Positions 24,490-36,900 of a stretch of DNA of 64,000 nucleotides are shown here, piece by piece. The translations under genes and the position numbers were made by a program. The DNA lies in NCBI RefSeq assembly GCF_029873635.1, contig NC_080420.1, positions 56,765,457 to 56,829,456 on the forward strand, in the 5' to 3' direction. Each line of letters begins with the position of its first letter. Position 1 is the stretch's first letter. Under the pieces are notes generated by a model. That model made no database searches. It worked only from the letters and a program-made list of their open reading frames with translations, and had not been told where the DNA came from. This DNA comes from Malania oleifera (taxonomy: Eukaryota; Streptophyta; Magnoliopsida; Santalales; Ximeniaceae).

Positions 24490-25260
24490 AATTTCAAGTG
24501 TCCAAAAATGTCAAAAAATTATAGAAAAACCATAATGTCGCCTCAATTTTTGTGTAGGAAGCAAAAATTACAATTTTACCCATCCTTAACATTTTGGATT
24601 ACCCGAGATCACCAAGTGCAATTAGATTTGATAAAAAGAGAGCCAAAAAGCCGTAAATATTGGGACTTCCATCTCGATTTTTGTGTAAGGGAGTAAAATT
24701 ACTATTGGATGCCTTTTTACCATTTCAGACTATTACAAATCACTTGGTGCAACCAGAATTGTTAGAAAAGTATCAGAAAAGCCTGAAATGACAAAGTTTT
24801 ACCTTTCATACCCAAAGTCAAAATCACTGTCATTCATTTTCTTACCATTTTAGACTGTTTCAAATCATCTGATGCAGTCAAAATTGGTAAAAAGAGAATG
24901 GAAAAGTTTGGAATGATTGGGGTTTTACCTCGATTTGTGTGCTAAAGGTTAAAATCACTTTTAGACATTTTCTTACCTTTTAGATTGCCTCAAATCACCA
25001 GGTGCAGTTAGAATTGGTAGAAAGAGAGCAAAAAAACCTACAATGATAGGGGTTTTGTCTCAATTTGTGTGTCCAAGGCTAAAATCATTATCAAACCTCT
25101 TCTTACTATTTCAAATTACTCTAAATCACCCCATGTAGTCAAAATTAGTAGAAAGAGAGAAAAAAAAGTTTAGAATGACAAAGGTTTTGTCTCGATTTGT
25201 GAGCATAAGGTCAGAGTCACTATTGAACTCTACCTTACCAATATGGACTGTTTCATCCAA
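24490..25260. repeat. Diverged tandem repeat, period about 125-131 bp, at least five units
   Basis: A block containing 'caaatcac..gtgcagt.agaattggtagaaagaga' recurs with its atcac anchor at 24608, 24739, 24864, 24994 and 25125, each followed by '..ggttttgtctcgatttgtg' and 'aaaatcactat'. Units are clearly diverged from one another, so the array is old. It lies in the minus-strand LTR-like stretch. Confidence 0.85.
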
Positions 25261-26934
25261 TAGAGTAAAAAATGATGCATAAAAGCAAAAAAGAAAAAAA
25301 AAAAACACGTAAAAGCTAGAAAATGCAAAAGGAATTTCCAATCTTCGTTTTGGTCACTTAATCAAAATGACCATCGACAACCACGAGGTAGGAACATCTT
25401 GTGGAAATTGAAAGGAGCCATCATGAGTCGAACCACTATGTAGGAACATAGTATGGTCAAAAGTCCTGTAGATGAAACTAAAAGGTCATAGCATCAACAA
25501 TAAATTTGGATGGAGTTGCTACAAGTCCGACCAGAAGGAAGGATTATCATAGGTTAGCAAAAGTACTTATGAGTCAAACAATTGGATGGAAACGCTACAT
25601 AGTTTTTTTAAGATCTTGTTCTAAATCATATTATCGCACAAGGTCATAAAATGAAGGCAAAAAAAATGTGCTCATCAAGTTATATGAATGCATGCAAATT
25701 GCATAAGAAAACACATCGTTATTCAAATAAATAAGATTGATAAGAAGACATTAGTATTGTACCTTCAACCCGAATAGAACACGGGTAGTTGAGCAATGCT
25801 AACATTGTCAAATTGACTTACTTGTTGCACCTAAAAGAAATTAAATAAAAAAAAAATAAATATAAAAAAGAAAAAAATAAAAGAGAGATAAGCAAATAAT
25901 GTATACATGTACAAAGTTAAGTGTGTGTATATATATATAGTAAAACAATGTTGCTCACAAGTTTAAAAATTCTAATCCATGCACTATGGTTGTAGTTATT
26001 ATTCTCTTTCCTATGTAGCACCCACATAGCTACTCTGATGTTCTCCTCCTTTCTTTAATAAAGAAAAATTATTTCCTACAAAATTAATTCCAAATAGTTT
26101 TAGAAAAATTATTGTCTAGAAAATTAACCAAAATAATTGTACTTTCTCAATTCTTGAATAATTGTGGATATAAAAGATTTTGTTCCTTAAAAAAAAAAAA
26201 AATCAGTCGTCAAAATTCAAAACTCATTCTAATTTCTCTCCCCTACTGTCCATGCGTCAACTATCTCCTCTCTCCCTCAACACCCCCTTCCTCTCCTCAC
26301 TCCTCGGACGCTCTCTCTATCGCCGTCTCAAAAGTGCAGTACCCAGAAAATAACAGTGGTTGGAAGCCCATTTTGTTGCAATAGTAGTTCCCCCTCCTCT
26401 CCTCTCTCCCTCAATGCCCCCTTTGCCGCAGCAGTGCAGTACTCAATGTTCTCTTTGCCACAATGGCATAGTGCAGTAATAGTAGATAGAGAAGAAGAAA
26501 AAGAAGAGAGAGAGAGGAACAATGCCAGCATCTTCTTTGTCTTCAAAAAGTATGAAACTATTTCACCTTTCTACGTAAATCCTTATAAAAAATAATGTAC
26601 ACACAAAGGAGCATAAAATCATAATTTTTTGCCAATAATAATATAAAAAGTTTTTTTAAAAAAAATAATATATACACACTGACAGTAATCCATAAGACCA
26701 CATTATGACTACCTCTCAGTCTATTTGTTCCAATACACACATAGAGGAGTAGAAAATAATATTTTTTTCCTATATAGTAATGAGATGTCCAATATATGGT
26801 TTTGCATTGAAACAATTTAAATGTATTCTATGTTGGGTATCTTAGACTGCTATAATGAGGTTATCTGCAAGGGTTATTTTTTCTGCCATGTTCCCAATAA
26901 TTTTCCTTCCTTGACTCCTAATTTAAATGCATTT
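25261..26934. other. No gene seen: AT-rich intergenic and repeat-derived DNA
   Basis: Contains short echoes (aggaacat.. at 25389 and 25443), a C/T-rich stretch at 26230-26430, and two loosely similar blocks with 'acacacaaaggagcataaaa' and 'acacacatagaggagtagaaaa' at about 26603 and 26736. I see no domain, splice pattern or RNA gene. Confidence 0.5.
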
Positions 26935-28019
26935 CGCCTTGAGCGTGGTTTGGGCGGTTTAGTCTGACAATGAGGAAATACGGGTTCAAGCAAAGCAACT
27001 CAGACCATACGATGTTCTCGAAGCACAAATTGGGCAAGGTAATCGTGTTGATAGTCTATGTGGATGACATGGTTATCACATGAGATGATGAAGAAGAAAT
27101 ATCCAAACTACATAAGGAGTTGGCCACCGAATTTGAGATGAAAAACTTGGGAGGACTCTAGTTTTTGGGAATTGAAGTTGCCAGGTCCAGACAAGGAATA
27201 TTTCTTTCCCAAAGGAAGTATGTGTTGGACGTATTAACTGAGGTAAGAATGTTAGAGTGCAAACCAGTGGATACTCTAATTGTTCAAAACCATAGACTTG
27301 GAGAATACTCAGATCAAGCACCAACGGATGAAGGAAGGTACCAAAGGTTAGTTGGAAAACTTATATACCTCTCACTTACTCGTCTAGACATTGCATATGT
27401 TGTAAGCGTAGTTAGTCAATTCATGCATAATCTTAGTGAAGATCACGTGGATGATGTAACCCGAATACTAAGATACTTAAAATCCTCGCCTAGGAAGGGA
27501 CTAATGTTTTTAAAGAAAAGTCATTTAAGAATTAATGGCTATACAGATGCAGATTGGGCTGGAAATATCTCAGACAGGAGATCTACTATAGGTTATTTTA
27601 TGTTTGTTGGTGGGAATCTTGTTACATGGAGAAGTAAGAAGCAAAATGTGGTAGTACTTTCCAGTGCCAAAGCAGAATTATGTAGAATGGCAAAAGGGTT
27701 TTGTGAACTACTTTGGATCAAGAGACTACTTACTGAACTAGGTTTTGCCTCTACTTCAAAAATGGATTTTTTTTTGGTGACAACAAAGCTGCTATTGCAA
27801 CATCTCACAACCCAGTCCAACATGACCGTACAAAACATGTGGAAGTGGATCAACATTTTATCAAGGAAAACCTAGGATAAAAAATAATTTGATTTCCATT
27901 TGTGAAGTTTGAAGACCAAATAGCAGACATACTCACAAAGGCGGTATCAAGTAAAGAGTTTCACAACTCACTCAACAAGTTGTGTATCAGAGACTTGTAT
28001 GCATCAACTTGAGGGGGAG
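26935..28019 (+). pseudogene. Ty1/copia reverse transcriptase and RNase H, fossil
   Basis: The stretch shows the copia reverse transcriptase end (a YVDDM motif, then FLGIEVARS..GIFLSQRKYVLDVL, a YQRLVGKLIYLSLTRLDIAY block and VTRILRYLKSSPRKGLMF) followed by RNase H (INGYTDADWAGNISDRRSTIGYFMFVGGNLVTWRSKKQNVVVLSSAKAE). It ends with a ...THPADILTKA-type tail region and a polypurine tract gagggggag (28011-28019) just before an LTR. Only the 3' part of the element is recognisable; it is a broken fossil. Confidence 0.92.
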
Positions 28020-28286
28020 TGCTAGCGTGAGTTGTTAGAAACCAACTTAGGAAAGATATAATTGTAGACGTAAATATAGAATCATGCCATACAAGGTATG
28101 ACATGATCTTTGCCGAGATATCTGTATTCCAAAAATAGGATTGCAAGTTTTCCTATTTATCTATATACTCTCAATGTAAAGAAGTGAGGGGAGAAGAAAT
28201 ACGAAGATAGAAGAGTTGACAGAGAAGACCTCGACCTACTCCTTCTACTTGTTTGTGATAAAGAGTAATAAGACTAACTTACCACA
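28020..28286 (+). mobile_element. Short 3' LTR of the copia element
   Basis: Follows the polypurine tract, starts TGCTAGCGTGAG and most likely ends ...acttaccaca. The 267 bp length is in the usual range for plant copia LTRs. It contains an AT-rich tatttatctatatac promoter-like box. The right limit is inferred from the CA end; no matching 5' LTR is in view. Confidence 0.55.
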
Positions 28287-28330
28287 TTAAGGATGTTCCA
28301 CAAGTTCAATGTATATTGTGTAATGAAATT

Positions 28331-28685
28331 TGTGCTTCACTTTTCCCTAGTGGAATGTCATAACTATACTAATTACCTCACTAAACTAGCAACAACCTTC
28401 TTAAAATTTCCATCCCCCATAGTCATATTAAGGTTGCTCACAACTACAAATTTGTTTGGATGGTTTCTTTTCCACAATTCATCATTCTTGTGGAATGAAA
28501 CATAAACTTGTGCTTCACTTTTCCCTAGTGAAAGTCCATAACTACACTAATTACCTCACTAAACTAGCAACAACCTTCTTAAAATTTCCATCCCCCATAG
28601 TCATATTGAGGTTGTTCCCAACTACAAATTCGTTTGGATGGTTTCTTTTCCACAATTCATCATTCTTGTGGAATAAAACATAAAC
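28331..28685. repeat. 178-bp tandem duplication, two units
   Basis: Units start at 28331 and 28509 with the same text tgtgcttcacttttccctag and differ at only about ten positions by eye, so this is much younger than its surroundings. On the minus strand both units keep an open stretch (..ELWKRNHPN.FVV..NLNMTMGDGNFKKVVASLVR) that I do not recognise. It is probably a duplicated scrap of a transposon or gene. Confidence 0.92.
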
Positions 28686-28689
28686 CTCC

Positions 28690-30460
28690 AAAACAACCCC
28701 CTCAATTGAGCTTTTTAGGAAACTTTAAATTCCTTCTCCTTAGCATGTGTACAATTTTCGAAACAAACAAACTCATAGTTTTTACTATTGGCAACATTTA
28801 ACTCCAAAAGCTTTTCCAACTTTTCATAGACAAAAAATCCAATAGTTAGTATGCGATACCTTTTTTGCTTTTGAAAATACCAGGTATAGTAGTCCCATTT
28901 ATTTTGGATCCAAGCCACACCTAAAAAAAAAAAAAAAATACAAAACAAAAAGTGGTTTGTTTTTCCATTAAGGCTGCAAAGAAAAGTGGCAAGGGGTAAA
29001 AAGCGATTTATTTCTTTTTCCTTTTACAATTCCTATGTTGTTCGACAGTTATGTAAGTATTCTTATCGAAATGCTTATCTTCCACTTTTAGTATTTAATT
29101 TTGGCAATCAACGCTTATGTCTCATTTGTTTTGGTGGAGTAGCTATTTTTTTTTAAATAAAATAAAATATAGTGTAAAATTTGAAAATAGAGAGAATAAC
29201 TATTCCTTGTATATTCCTAATCATATCATTCAACATGTAATAGAAAAAAATATGCATTTTCATCATAATATTTGAAAATAGTTATTGCTTGTCTATTTCT
29301 TATTATGGACTCGTAAAAAGTTTATATTATTCTTTACTTTATACTAACAAAATAGTTTTTTGTGTAACTAATTATAACTAACCCATCATAACTAATATAT
29401 TCTTAAGAATAGACATTACGCAAACCCAACATAACCTTAAGATTTTGAAATGGTGTCACCCTCACAATTGAGATTTTCTCTTTGTATATTTACTCTAGCT
29501 ATGTGGAATGAAGATTTATGAACGAAAGAAGAAAAATGACATTTTTCATTAGATGTACTTTAAAATGATAGAAACATTTTATTAGATATTTTTATTCTTT
29601 TATTTTTCAAAATTTTTTAGAAATTGAGGATATTTTTCCTATGAATTTTCTTTCACTACTCATTATCAACTATTCTCAACAATTAAATTCTCTGTTTGTT
29701 TATCGGAAGCCTACAATCTAGGCTTTAAGAAGAGAGGTAACTCATCTCTGATCTCATAGCTCATTTCACGTTATCAAAATTTGAACTCAAGATCTTAAAT
29801 ATAAAGTCTAGTATTTAATTATTATTTTACATTTGGGAGCATAAATTTAAGATATTGAATTTGAATTCGTATGGACTCGAACAATACATAATGTAAAATT
29901 ATATTCACCCTATGTTTGGAGATATTAGTTGTATTATATTTATATACGATGTAACATAAAATTATATTAAAATTTATTCAAATTCATTTAAATTTAAATC
30001 GAAGGTCTGAAATTCATGCTCCCAATGTAGCATGAGTTTCTTTCATATTCATACAAATTTACATTTAAAACTTGAAATCTATATTCTTAAAAACTATTTT
30101 TTTTTTTGGGATTAATTGTAGGTCCAACCAACAACATGACTTGTGTAACTCATTTCTTATTCCACATTTCTTTCTATGGCTCACAACATTTAATATAAAA
30201 ATTCAAATTTTAATCACTAATATGTTTCTTAAGAAAGATAAAACTAATTTTCAAACATTAAAGTATTACATTACATGTAAAAAAATCAAAATTATTAATA
30301 TTTATTATCACTATGTTAAAGATTGAGCATAAAAATTCAAAAGCAACAAATGTGAAATTAATTTTATGATTTGCAGATGGAATGAGAATAGAAAAAAGAC
30401 TCCAATAAAAATTTGAACAAAAAATATGATAAAATCAAATAATAAATTTCAATTATCTTT
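28690..30460. other. No gene seen: AT-rich intergenic DNA upstream of LPXC
   Basis: Very AT-rich with poly-A/T runs and no domain. The only structure is the MITE-like inverted repeat at 29829-30028. Confidence 0.6.
29829..30028. mobile_element. MITE-like short inverted repeat
   Basis: The left end (acatttgggagcataaattt) and the right end, read on the minus strand (acattgggagcatgaatttc), form imperfect terminal inverted repeats with similar AT-rich continuations (gaatttgaatt-type). The element is about 200 bp, with no coding capacity. I could not fix the target duplication, so the superfamily is open. Confidence 0.6.
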
Positions 30461-30612
30461 TTTTTGGATATGGATGGGTGTCCTAAACTTACATACCAGA
30501 CTAATCCTACACCTATGTTAATCGTGTCCTTGACCTTTTATTTTTGGATATTGATGGGTGTCTTAAGTTTACGCAACAGACTAATCCCACACGTGCCCTT
30601 GTCCTTAACCAA
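30461..30612. repeat. Imperfect 78-bp tandem duplication upstream of LPXC
   Basis: Two copies of a block with 'tttttggatatggatgggtgtc', 'cagactaatcc.acac' and 'cgtg.ccttg.cct' at about 30462 and 30541. They lie 230-380 bp before the LPXC start codon, so they could fall in the promoter, but no known motif is evident. Confidence 0.75.
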
Positions 30613-30841
30613 TACAAAGGGCGTAAATCGCATATATGCCTTCGAACCCTTGACTTCACTTTTATCTTAGGCGGACGCAGGTCCTTGCCAGCCTATACTA
30701 ATTTTAATTTTTTCGTGCAAGAACTAAAAACGGGAAACAGACCAAACTCAGTTTTATGTCCGAAGCATCAATACAAGGCCTGGGCGGCTGGCACAGCTGC
30801 GGACAGCCGGCGTGTTCTCCTCGCCGCCGCCATCGTTCAAT

Positions 30842-30895
30842 ATGGTCCGCGCCTTTCAGGTCTTCAAAAGGTCCCCTCTCGTCTCGTGGAAATCA
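30842..30895 (+). CDS. LPXC: LPXC exon 1 (start codon and targeting leader)
   Basis: Encodes 18 residues ([10 protein letters not shown]...SWKS) with three basic and no acidic residues, consistent with a mitochondrial presequence. The donor is tca|gtagtc. Reading on into intron 1 meets a TAA at 30983, so splicing is required. It is the least conserved part of the protein, so this is the least certain exon; an alternative leader upstream cannot be excluded. Confidence 0.75.
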
Positions 30896-30897
30896 GT

Positions 30898-30939
<42 letters not shown>

Positions 30940-33900
30940 CATTTATTGGGCGGCATTTTACTCGCCACGCTCTCACATTCTCTAATCTTTGTGCTGTTTC
31001 TCTTTCCGGCGCACGTGTGCTTTTCTTCTGATTGTAGACTGGTAAGCTCCAGCAAACCCTAGGGGGATGCATAGAGAGGTCTGGGAAGACTCTACACTCC
31101 GGCAAAGTCACGAAGGTGAAGCTGTGGCCGGAGTTTGCCGGCGCAGGAAGGTACTTCAATTGCCGTTCCGGCGTCATACCCGCATCCGTCGATGTCGCTG
31201 TAGAGACCCCTCTCTGCACCAAGCTTTGTAAAGATGGTCGCACGGTTCAAACCGTCGAGCACTTGCTCTCGGCTCTTGAGGCCGCCAGCGTCGACAATTG
31301 CCGAATTGAGATTGAATCTTCCCACTCCGAAGATCCAATAGTCGAGGTAAGTACGACAAGCTTGTCTTCTTCTTTTGCTCAAGTTCACCGCTCAGTTCCT
31401 TCGTAAAATACATCAATTCCTCTCAACTTTGAGGGTTGACACGTTGCATCTTAAAAGCTAGCAAGAAATTCCAAAAGTTCAAGCTAGCGGTACTTAACAA
31501 TTTACAACCTTCTGTAAATACTCATCAACTGTAAAAATTGGGCTCAATTTTAATTTTCCCGAAATTTTGGCATAAAATAGGATCTAGCGGCTGCCTACTT
31601 AATTGCTGTGCGTAGTTTGAGTAAACACATTAAGTCAACATAAAAAGTGAGACAACCAATAAGAGAATAATTGCACAGGAGGCGTTTGGTTGGCAGTATC
31701 TTTCAAAATTCTTAGAAATTTACATGGTATTTCGGTTTTGTTTGAGCATAGGAATTTAAAGTGGCGAGAATCTTCACATTGGAAATGAAAATATTCCTAC
31801 AAAACATGGGATTTTATTCCCACCCTTCTCTATGCATTAGTTGTGTAGTATCTCATTCACGTAAAATTCTTACTTCTAGGACCAAATTGTTAGAACCTTT
31901 TTGGCAGTTTTAACAACAATGCCCTAATAATATAGTATTATTACATTCTGTTATATATTTTGAACAAAAGTAATATTATTATTGTGTTATAATAATTTAA
32001 TCTAATGGTTTATGTTTATACACTATATTGCCCTCAATTATTTCAATTAGTTAATTATTTAAGTGTTGACTTTTTTAAATTTATGGTTGTTGAAAATTTT
32101 AGGACATGAATTTAATTAAGTACGTAATCTTAGTAGGTTTTTGTGTTGCAGATATAATTTTCTTCATTGTTACACGCATGCCAAGGATATACCAGTATTC
32201 CCATATTGAACCAAACATTGACATGAGAATACGTTCTTGTGAATCTTACAATGCAAAGTAAACAAAAATATTCTCATGAGGTGGGGAATGTCATTCCATG
32301 GGAATATTTTTGATATTGTGAACCAAATCTCCCCTTAGAGAAATTTCAATGAAGAGTAGTTGAACAAAAGATTCTCCTTCCCTTTGGTTGGGGAAAGTGG
32401 AGAAGAGAGAAGAGAAGAAAAGGGAAAGGAAAGAGAAGATTTCTCTCCACTTCTCTCCTTTGGTTGAGAAAAGTGGAGAGAAGAGAAAAGAGGTGGAAAG
32501 AACTATAGAGTGGGGAAAAAGGAAGGATGAAGTGCCTTTTTCTTTTCCAGACTAGAGAGATTTGAATATAATCGAGAGAAACTACTCTAAAAAGATCAAA
32601 ACATCCTTGTACCTTTTTTAAAATGAACTTGTGAAACCTACAATTCCTAATTCTTTCTTCGAGGTTTTTCTCCTCTCAAGTCTTTAATTACTCATCTTCT
32701 AAAACCAACAGTTCCTTACTCATTCCATTTGAGCAAAGCCATTTGGCAAGCAAAAGTTCCATTAGAATTCAGATTTTTATCTCAACTCTAGTTCTGAACA
32801 AGATTAATACAAATGACTTGCTACAAGTAAGGAGACCTTATACGGCCCTCAGCCCAGTCTTGTGACTCAAATGAACCAAAATATTCCACACAACAGATAC
32901 CTAAATCCATCACCTTCCCCATAAAATATCTAGAATTATGCTCCAACCAAGTACTCCACATAGGAGTGAAAGAAGCACGTCTCCCAAAGTATTTTTGTTT
33001 CCTTACAAGAACCAAAACCTTGTATATTTGAAGGATAATCCTTCCAAAGACACTGGCCGCACCCAATACTCCCTAACCACAACAAAAATCTAGCACTAAA
33101 TGCCCCAAGAAAAAGGAGAATGAGGAAATAAATGAGTTGCGAATAGTGGACCAAATGAAAGCCCTGATTTCAGATGGGGTTTTGGCTTTTCAAACCAGGA
33201 AGTATAAAGGAAAACAAATCTACCACCTGCAAGAGTTGGCCCATCCAAAACCTGAACTCTACAATATGGAGTAAAAGAATCTATCACCCGCAAGAGTTTG
33301 GCCAACTCCTCAGTTTCCCTTTCACTCAAATGACCCTTTCACTCAAATGACTTTTGGAAAAGAAATTTCAACAGACAATAGTCCCCTATAACCAAAAAAA
33401 AATCTGATATTGAAGCATTGTGGTGATAGATAGATAGAGAAGATGAGGAAAATGCAATGCCAAAAGGATCTGTACAAATCCATGAATACTCCCTAAATAT
33501 ACTCTCTCCTCGTTACCAACACAGCATTTAACCCAATGAAAAATTGTGAAATTTGAGAAATGAAGTTTCAGAGGCTCGCAGCAGTAGCATTAATAATAGC
33601 TTTGGAATCCCACCTTTATCTTTGATACATATATTTTTATTTTTCTTTTTAAATAAAAATTTACTTTAACTTTATTTGATCCAGAACAATTTTTTATATT
33701 CAGAAATCAGCCATGATTCTTTTATTTTATTTTCAATTATGTCCTAATACTTTACTGAGTTAAACTTTTACTCAAACTTATTTACAAATAAATCTGTTCT
33801 GAAGAATTTCACACCAGTCGACATAGTGGATCCCACCAAACATTAAAATTATCAGATCTTTAAATTATCTATTGAATTGATTAATTAATGTATTCCCAAC

Positions 33901-36900
33901 TTATTTTAGGGCATTTATTTTTTAAACATGATAGCAACATCCAAATTGATACCGTTCATGCACTAAAAAAAGGGCAGCCCCGTGCACAAAGCTCCCGCGT
34001 ATGTGGGGTCCGGGGAAGGGGCGGACCACAAGGGGTCTACAGTACACAGCCTTACCTTGCATTTTTTGCGAGAGGCTGTTTCCACTGTTGAATAAAAATT
34101 ACAAAATATAGCAACTTATTATTTTTCCAAGCATTATCAATTTAATCCATGAGACTAAGGTAAATATTTCTCCAATAAATACCCCAGCTCAAATTCTTAA
34201 TATAAAATAAAGTATTAATTATCCACGTAAAATTTACCATTCACATAAAATATTAATCATCCCCACATTGGTTTTCTTAAGAAATCACTTTTGGTTTTAC
34301 TACTTGTCATTTTTTAAGGCATTATCGCCAAAAGGCCCCAACCTAGTTACAACAACAAACTAAGCTTTTCTAGGTGGGGTTCGGCAACATAAATCCTTTT
34401 CCTCTAGTTTACATGCAGTTTTCTCCAATAATTTGAGATTTGTTAAATCCTTACTCACTATTTCCATTCCAAGTTATTTTAGGTCTATTTCTACCCCTTC
34501 CAAATATTGGTGCAGTATTTGGCCTAAGTTGTAGGTGTCAAACCATTTCTTCTACAAGTGCCATTCCTAACTTACTGCGTATAATGTCATTCCTTAATTT
34601 ATCATTTGACATTGTATCACTCATACACCTTAGCATTCTCATTTCAACAACTTTTATTTTTTAGACATGTTTCTTAGTTGCTGAATGTTATGATCTATAT
34701 AGCATAACGGTCTTATAATTGTTTTGTAATTTTTTTTTTTAAATTTTAAGGGTATTATACAAACACAATACGCTTGAAGCACTTCTACATTTTACTCAAC
34801 CTGTTTTAATTCTCTGCATTACATTTTCAGCTTCTCCTTTATCTTGCGCACTAGATCCAATTTATCGAAATCTACGAGTGCTAATAGTTTTTTGACTATT
34901 TTTAATCTTTTCTCTAGTATTCCTCCTACCAATACTTGAAATGACATTTTTTATATATTGTCTTATTTTTACATATCCTAAAACCTCTGCATTCTAAAGC
35001 CTTCTCTCCACAATTCCAACTAAGATTCTACTACTCCATCCTTAGTTTCATCAATCACAATTGTATCATCTGTGAAAAATACCGACCATGGAAGCTCATT
35101 TTGGATGCTTCTAGTAAGTTTATTCATCACTAGTGCAAAAAGATAAGGGCTCAAAGCACATCCTGTATACCTACTGTGATTGGAGATTCCCTAGACTCTC
35201 CTCCTAGTCTTAATGACATTAGTATACCTATTGTATATTGCTTTTTCTTTTTTCCTTTCTAGAACCCACCATAGAACTTCCCAAGATACCTTATCATGCT
35301 TTCTCCAAGTCAATAAAAACCATGTGCAAAGTCCTTTCTAAAAGATACATAGCTTCTGTAGTCAATCTTTGAGGCTTAAAACCAAACTAATTGGGCCTTA
35401 AGTTGTCTGATCAAGGAGGGAATGAAGTTAGGCTTGACAGGGGAAAATCAAAGGTGAAGAAGGGTCAAAGGGAATTAGCTAATTTGAGGTGTTTAGTGAT
35501 CTATGATGGGAAGGGGTAAGAGGGGATTTTTGGGCTGATAATAGCAGGGTTTTTTTTTTTTTTTTTTTTGGGGTTTTGGTTTTGGTTTTGGTTTTGTGTT
35601 TATTTTATTTTAATTTTTTTTATAGTTTTACTTTGTTTTTTCTCTCTCTCTTTTTTCTTTGAGGATTTAGTATCCTCATTATGCTTGTACATTCTCTTTT
35701 TTAATACATCTTCTTTTGTGAAAAACAAAAGACTTATTTTTTGTTCAATTACCCTTCCTCATCGTTTCATTGTATGACTCATAAGTTTTATTCTACGATA
35801 GTTATTACAATTTTGAATATTTCCTTCATTTTTTATATGCCTTAAATCAATGATAAGGTTACTCCTTTTTGATTTGTTGGTTCTGGGTTCGAGTCAATGG
35901 AAACAACTTCTTTGCATAAAAGCAGGGGGTAAGGCTGCATATACTGTGATGACCCTCCCCCTACCCTTGCAAAGTAGGGAGCCTTGTGGTTTGGTGATGC
36001 CTTTTCTCTTTCCCTTTTATTTTTGTTTATAGATGTTAACATGCTTTTCCTCTATTTGTTTGGAATTTTCTTAATTTTTATAATTGTGTTAAATAAATCA
36101 GTTAACCAAGTCCTAGGTATTCTCAAGCTTCAATTAGGATGTCATCCGGTCCAGCTTTTCCATTTTTCATCTTTTTTAATGGGAACTTAACTTCATTAAC
36201 TTTAGTTTTGTGAATAAATCTCAAATTTTTGGTCTTTTCTCATTTTGTCAAATCTAAGTTTAAGCTTCTACTTGGTTTTCATTAAATAGCTTATTAAAGT
36301 AACTTCACCATCTTTCTTTGATCTAGTTAATGGTTATTTTTATCATTTAGCATTGTTAGTGCCCGCTAGTGTTATGTTGGTATGAGTGAGTTAGTAATGG
36401 TAACATGGTCGTCGGTGTTGTACTTGACATACATCATAAATATATGGAGAAATCTATTGCTGTGATTAGGTCTTCCATTTTACCCAATTGTTCAACATGT
36501 TTTCAGAGCATTATTGCCACAGCCACCGTCAAAATCAAAGTGTAAAACCCTAAATTGGCTGCATGTCTACCATCATAGGAGAATTTCCAGCATCACCATA
36601 GCCCTGGAAAAACAACCAGCAGCTGCTGGAAGCCACAACAGTTGCCGGAAATTTGAAATTTCCTGTTCAAGAGCATGAAAGCCCCTATAGATTTTGCGCC
36701 CGCAGACACTGCTGGTCTGATCCCCATTGAAATCCCATCACCAGAGCTCCTGCCACTCACCATCATGTGCCGGTTGAAGGCAGGCAGGGCCAACCCCATG
36801 AGTTGGCGCGTGAATGTTAGCAGGCATGTTTCTGTGTTGAGTTCCTCCTGCAGTGTTCGAATCCCTCTATAAATATTTATTGAAGTTTTTGGTGATTTTT

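Larger units (their letters stand above)
23427..25260 (-). mobile_element. Minus-strand LTR-like stretch with promoter-like region
   Basis: Begins (plus strand) tgcaacaaac, i.e. a ...GTTGCA end on the minus strand, where it breaks the Athila-like LTR. On the minus strand a tttttatagcctattt TATA-like box near 23835 lies upstream of a long (CT)n leader, the layout of an LTR promoter. The other end is not defined and no target duplication was found, so LTR status is inference. No gene is visible. Confidence 0.4.
34330..36290 (-). mobile_element. RTE-clade LINE fragment, minus strand, with later insertions
   Basis: On the minus strand it matches the RTE LINE at 52375-55345 in order: the linker before reverse transcriptase (36290-36040), [15 protein letters not shown] (35845-35740), NQFGF (near 35395), [29 protein letters not shown] (35160-35040), and the C-terminal 'VAEMRMLR' and 'GRGRP' blocks (34700-34450). 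The minus-strand 3' end has ttgttgttgt at 34350-34360, the simple-repeat tail typical of RTE. An L1-like tail (35402-35735) and a SINE (35850-36025) have inserted into it. It is 5'-truncated and decayed. Confidence 0.82.

Noticed and set aside
26230-26560. C/T-rich, then mixed, stretch as a promoter and first exon of a host gene
   Set aside because: No splice sites leading to any recognisable protein; the next coding signal is a copia relic.
31038-31346. Bacterial or organellar origin (recent horizontal transfer) of the LpxC sequence
   Set aside because: The gene has spliceosomal introns and matches the known plant LPXC family, so it is a normal nuclear gene.
35568-35600. ggggttttggttttggttttgg resembling a ciliate-type telomere repeat
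   Set aside because: Plant telomeres are TTTAGGG repeats; this is a short T/G-rich run within an L1-like 3' end.
36675-36872. Frame with [20 protein letters not shown] as a possible gene
   Set aside because: It is in the 5' part of a copia element, short, without start context or homologue known to me.
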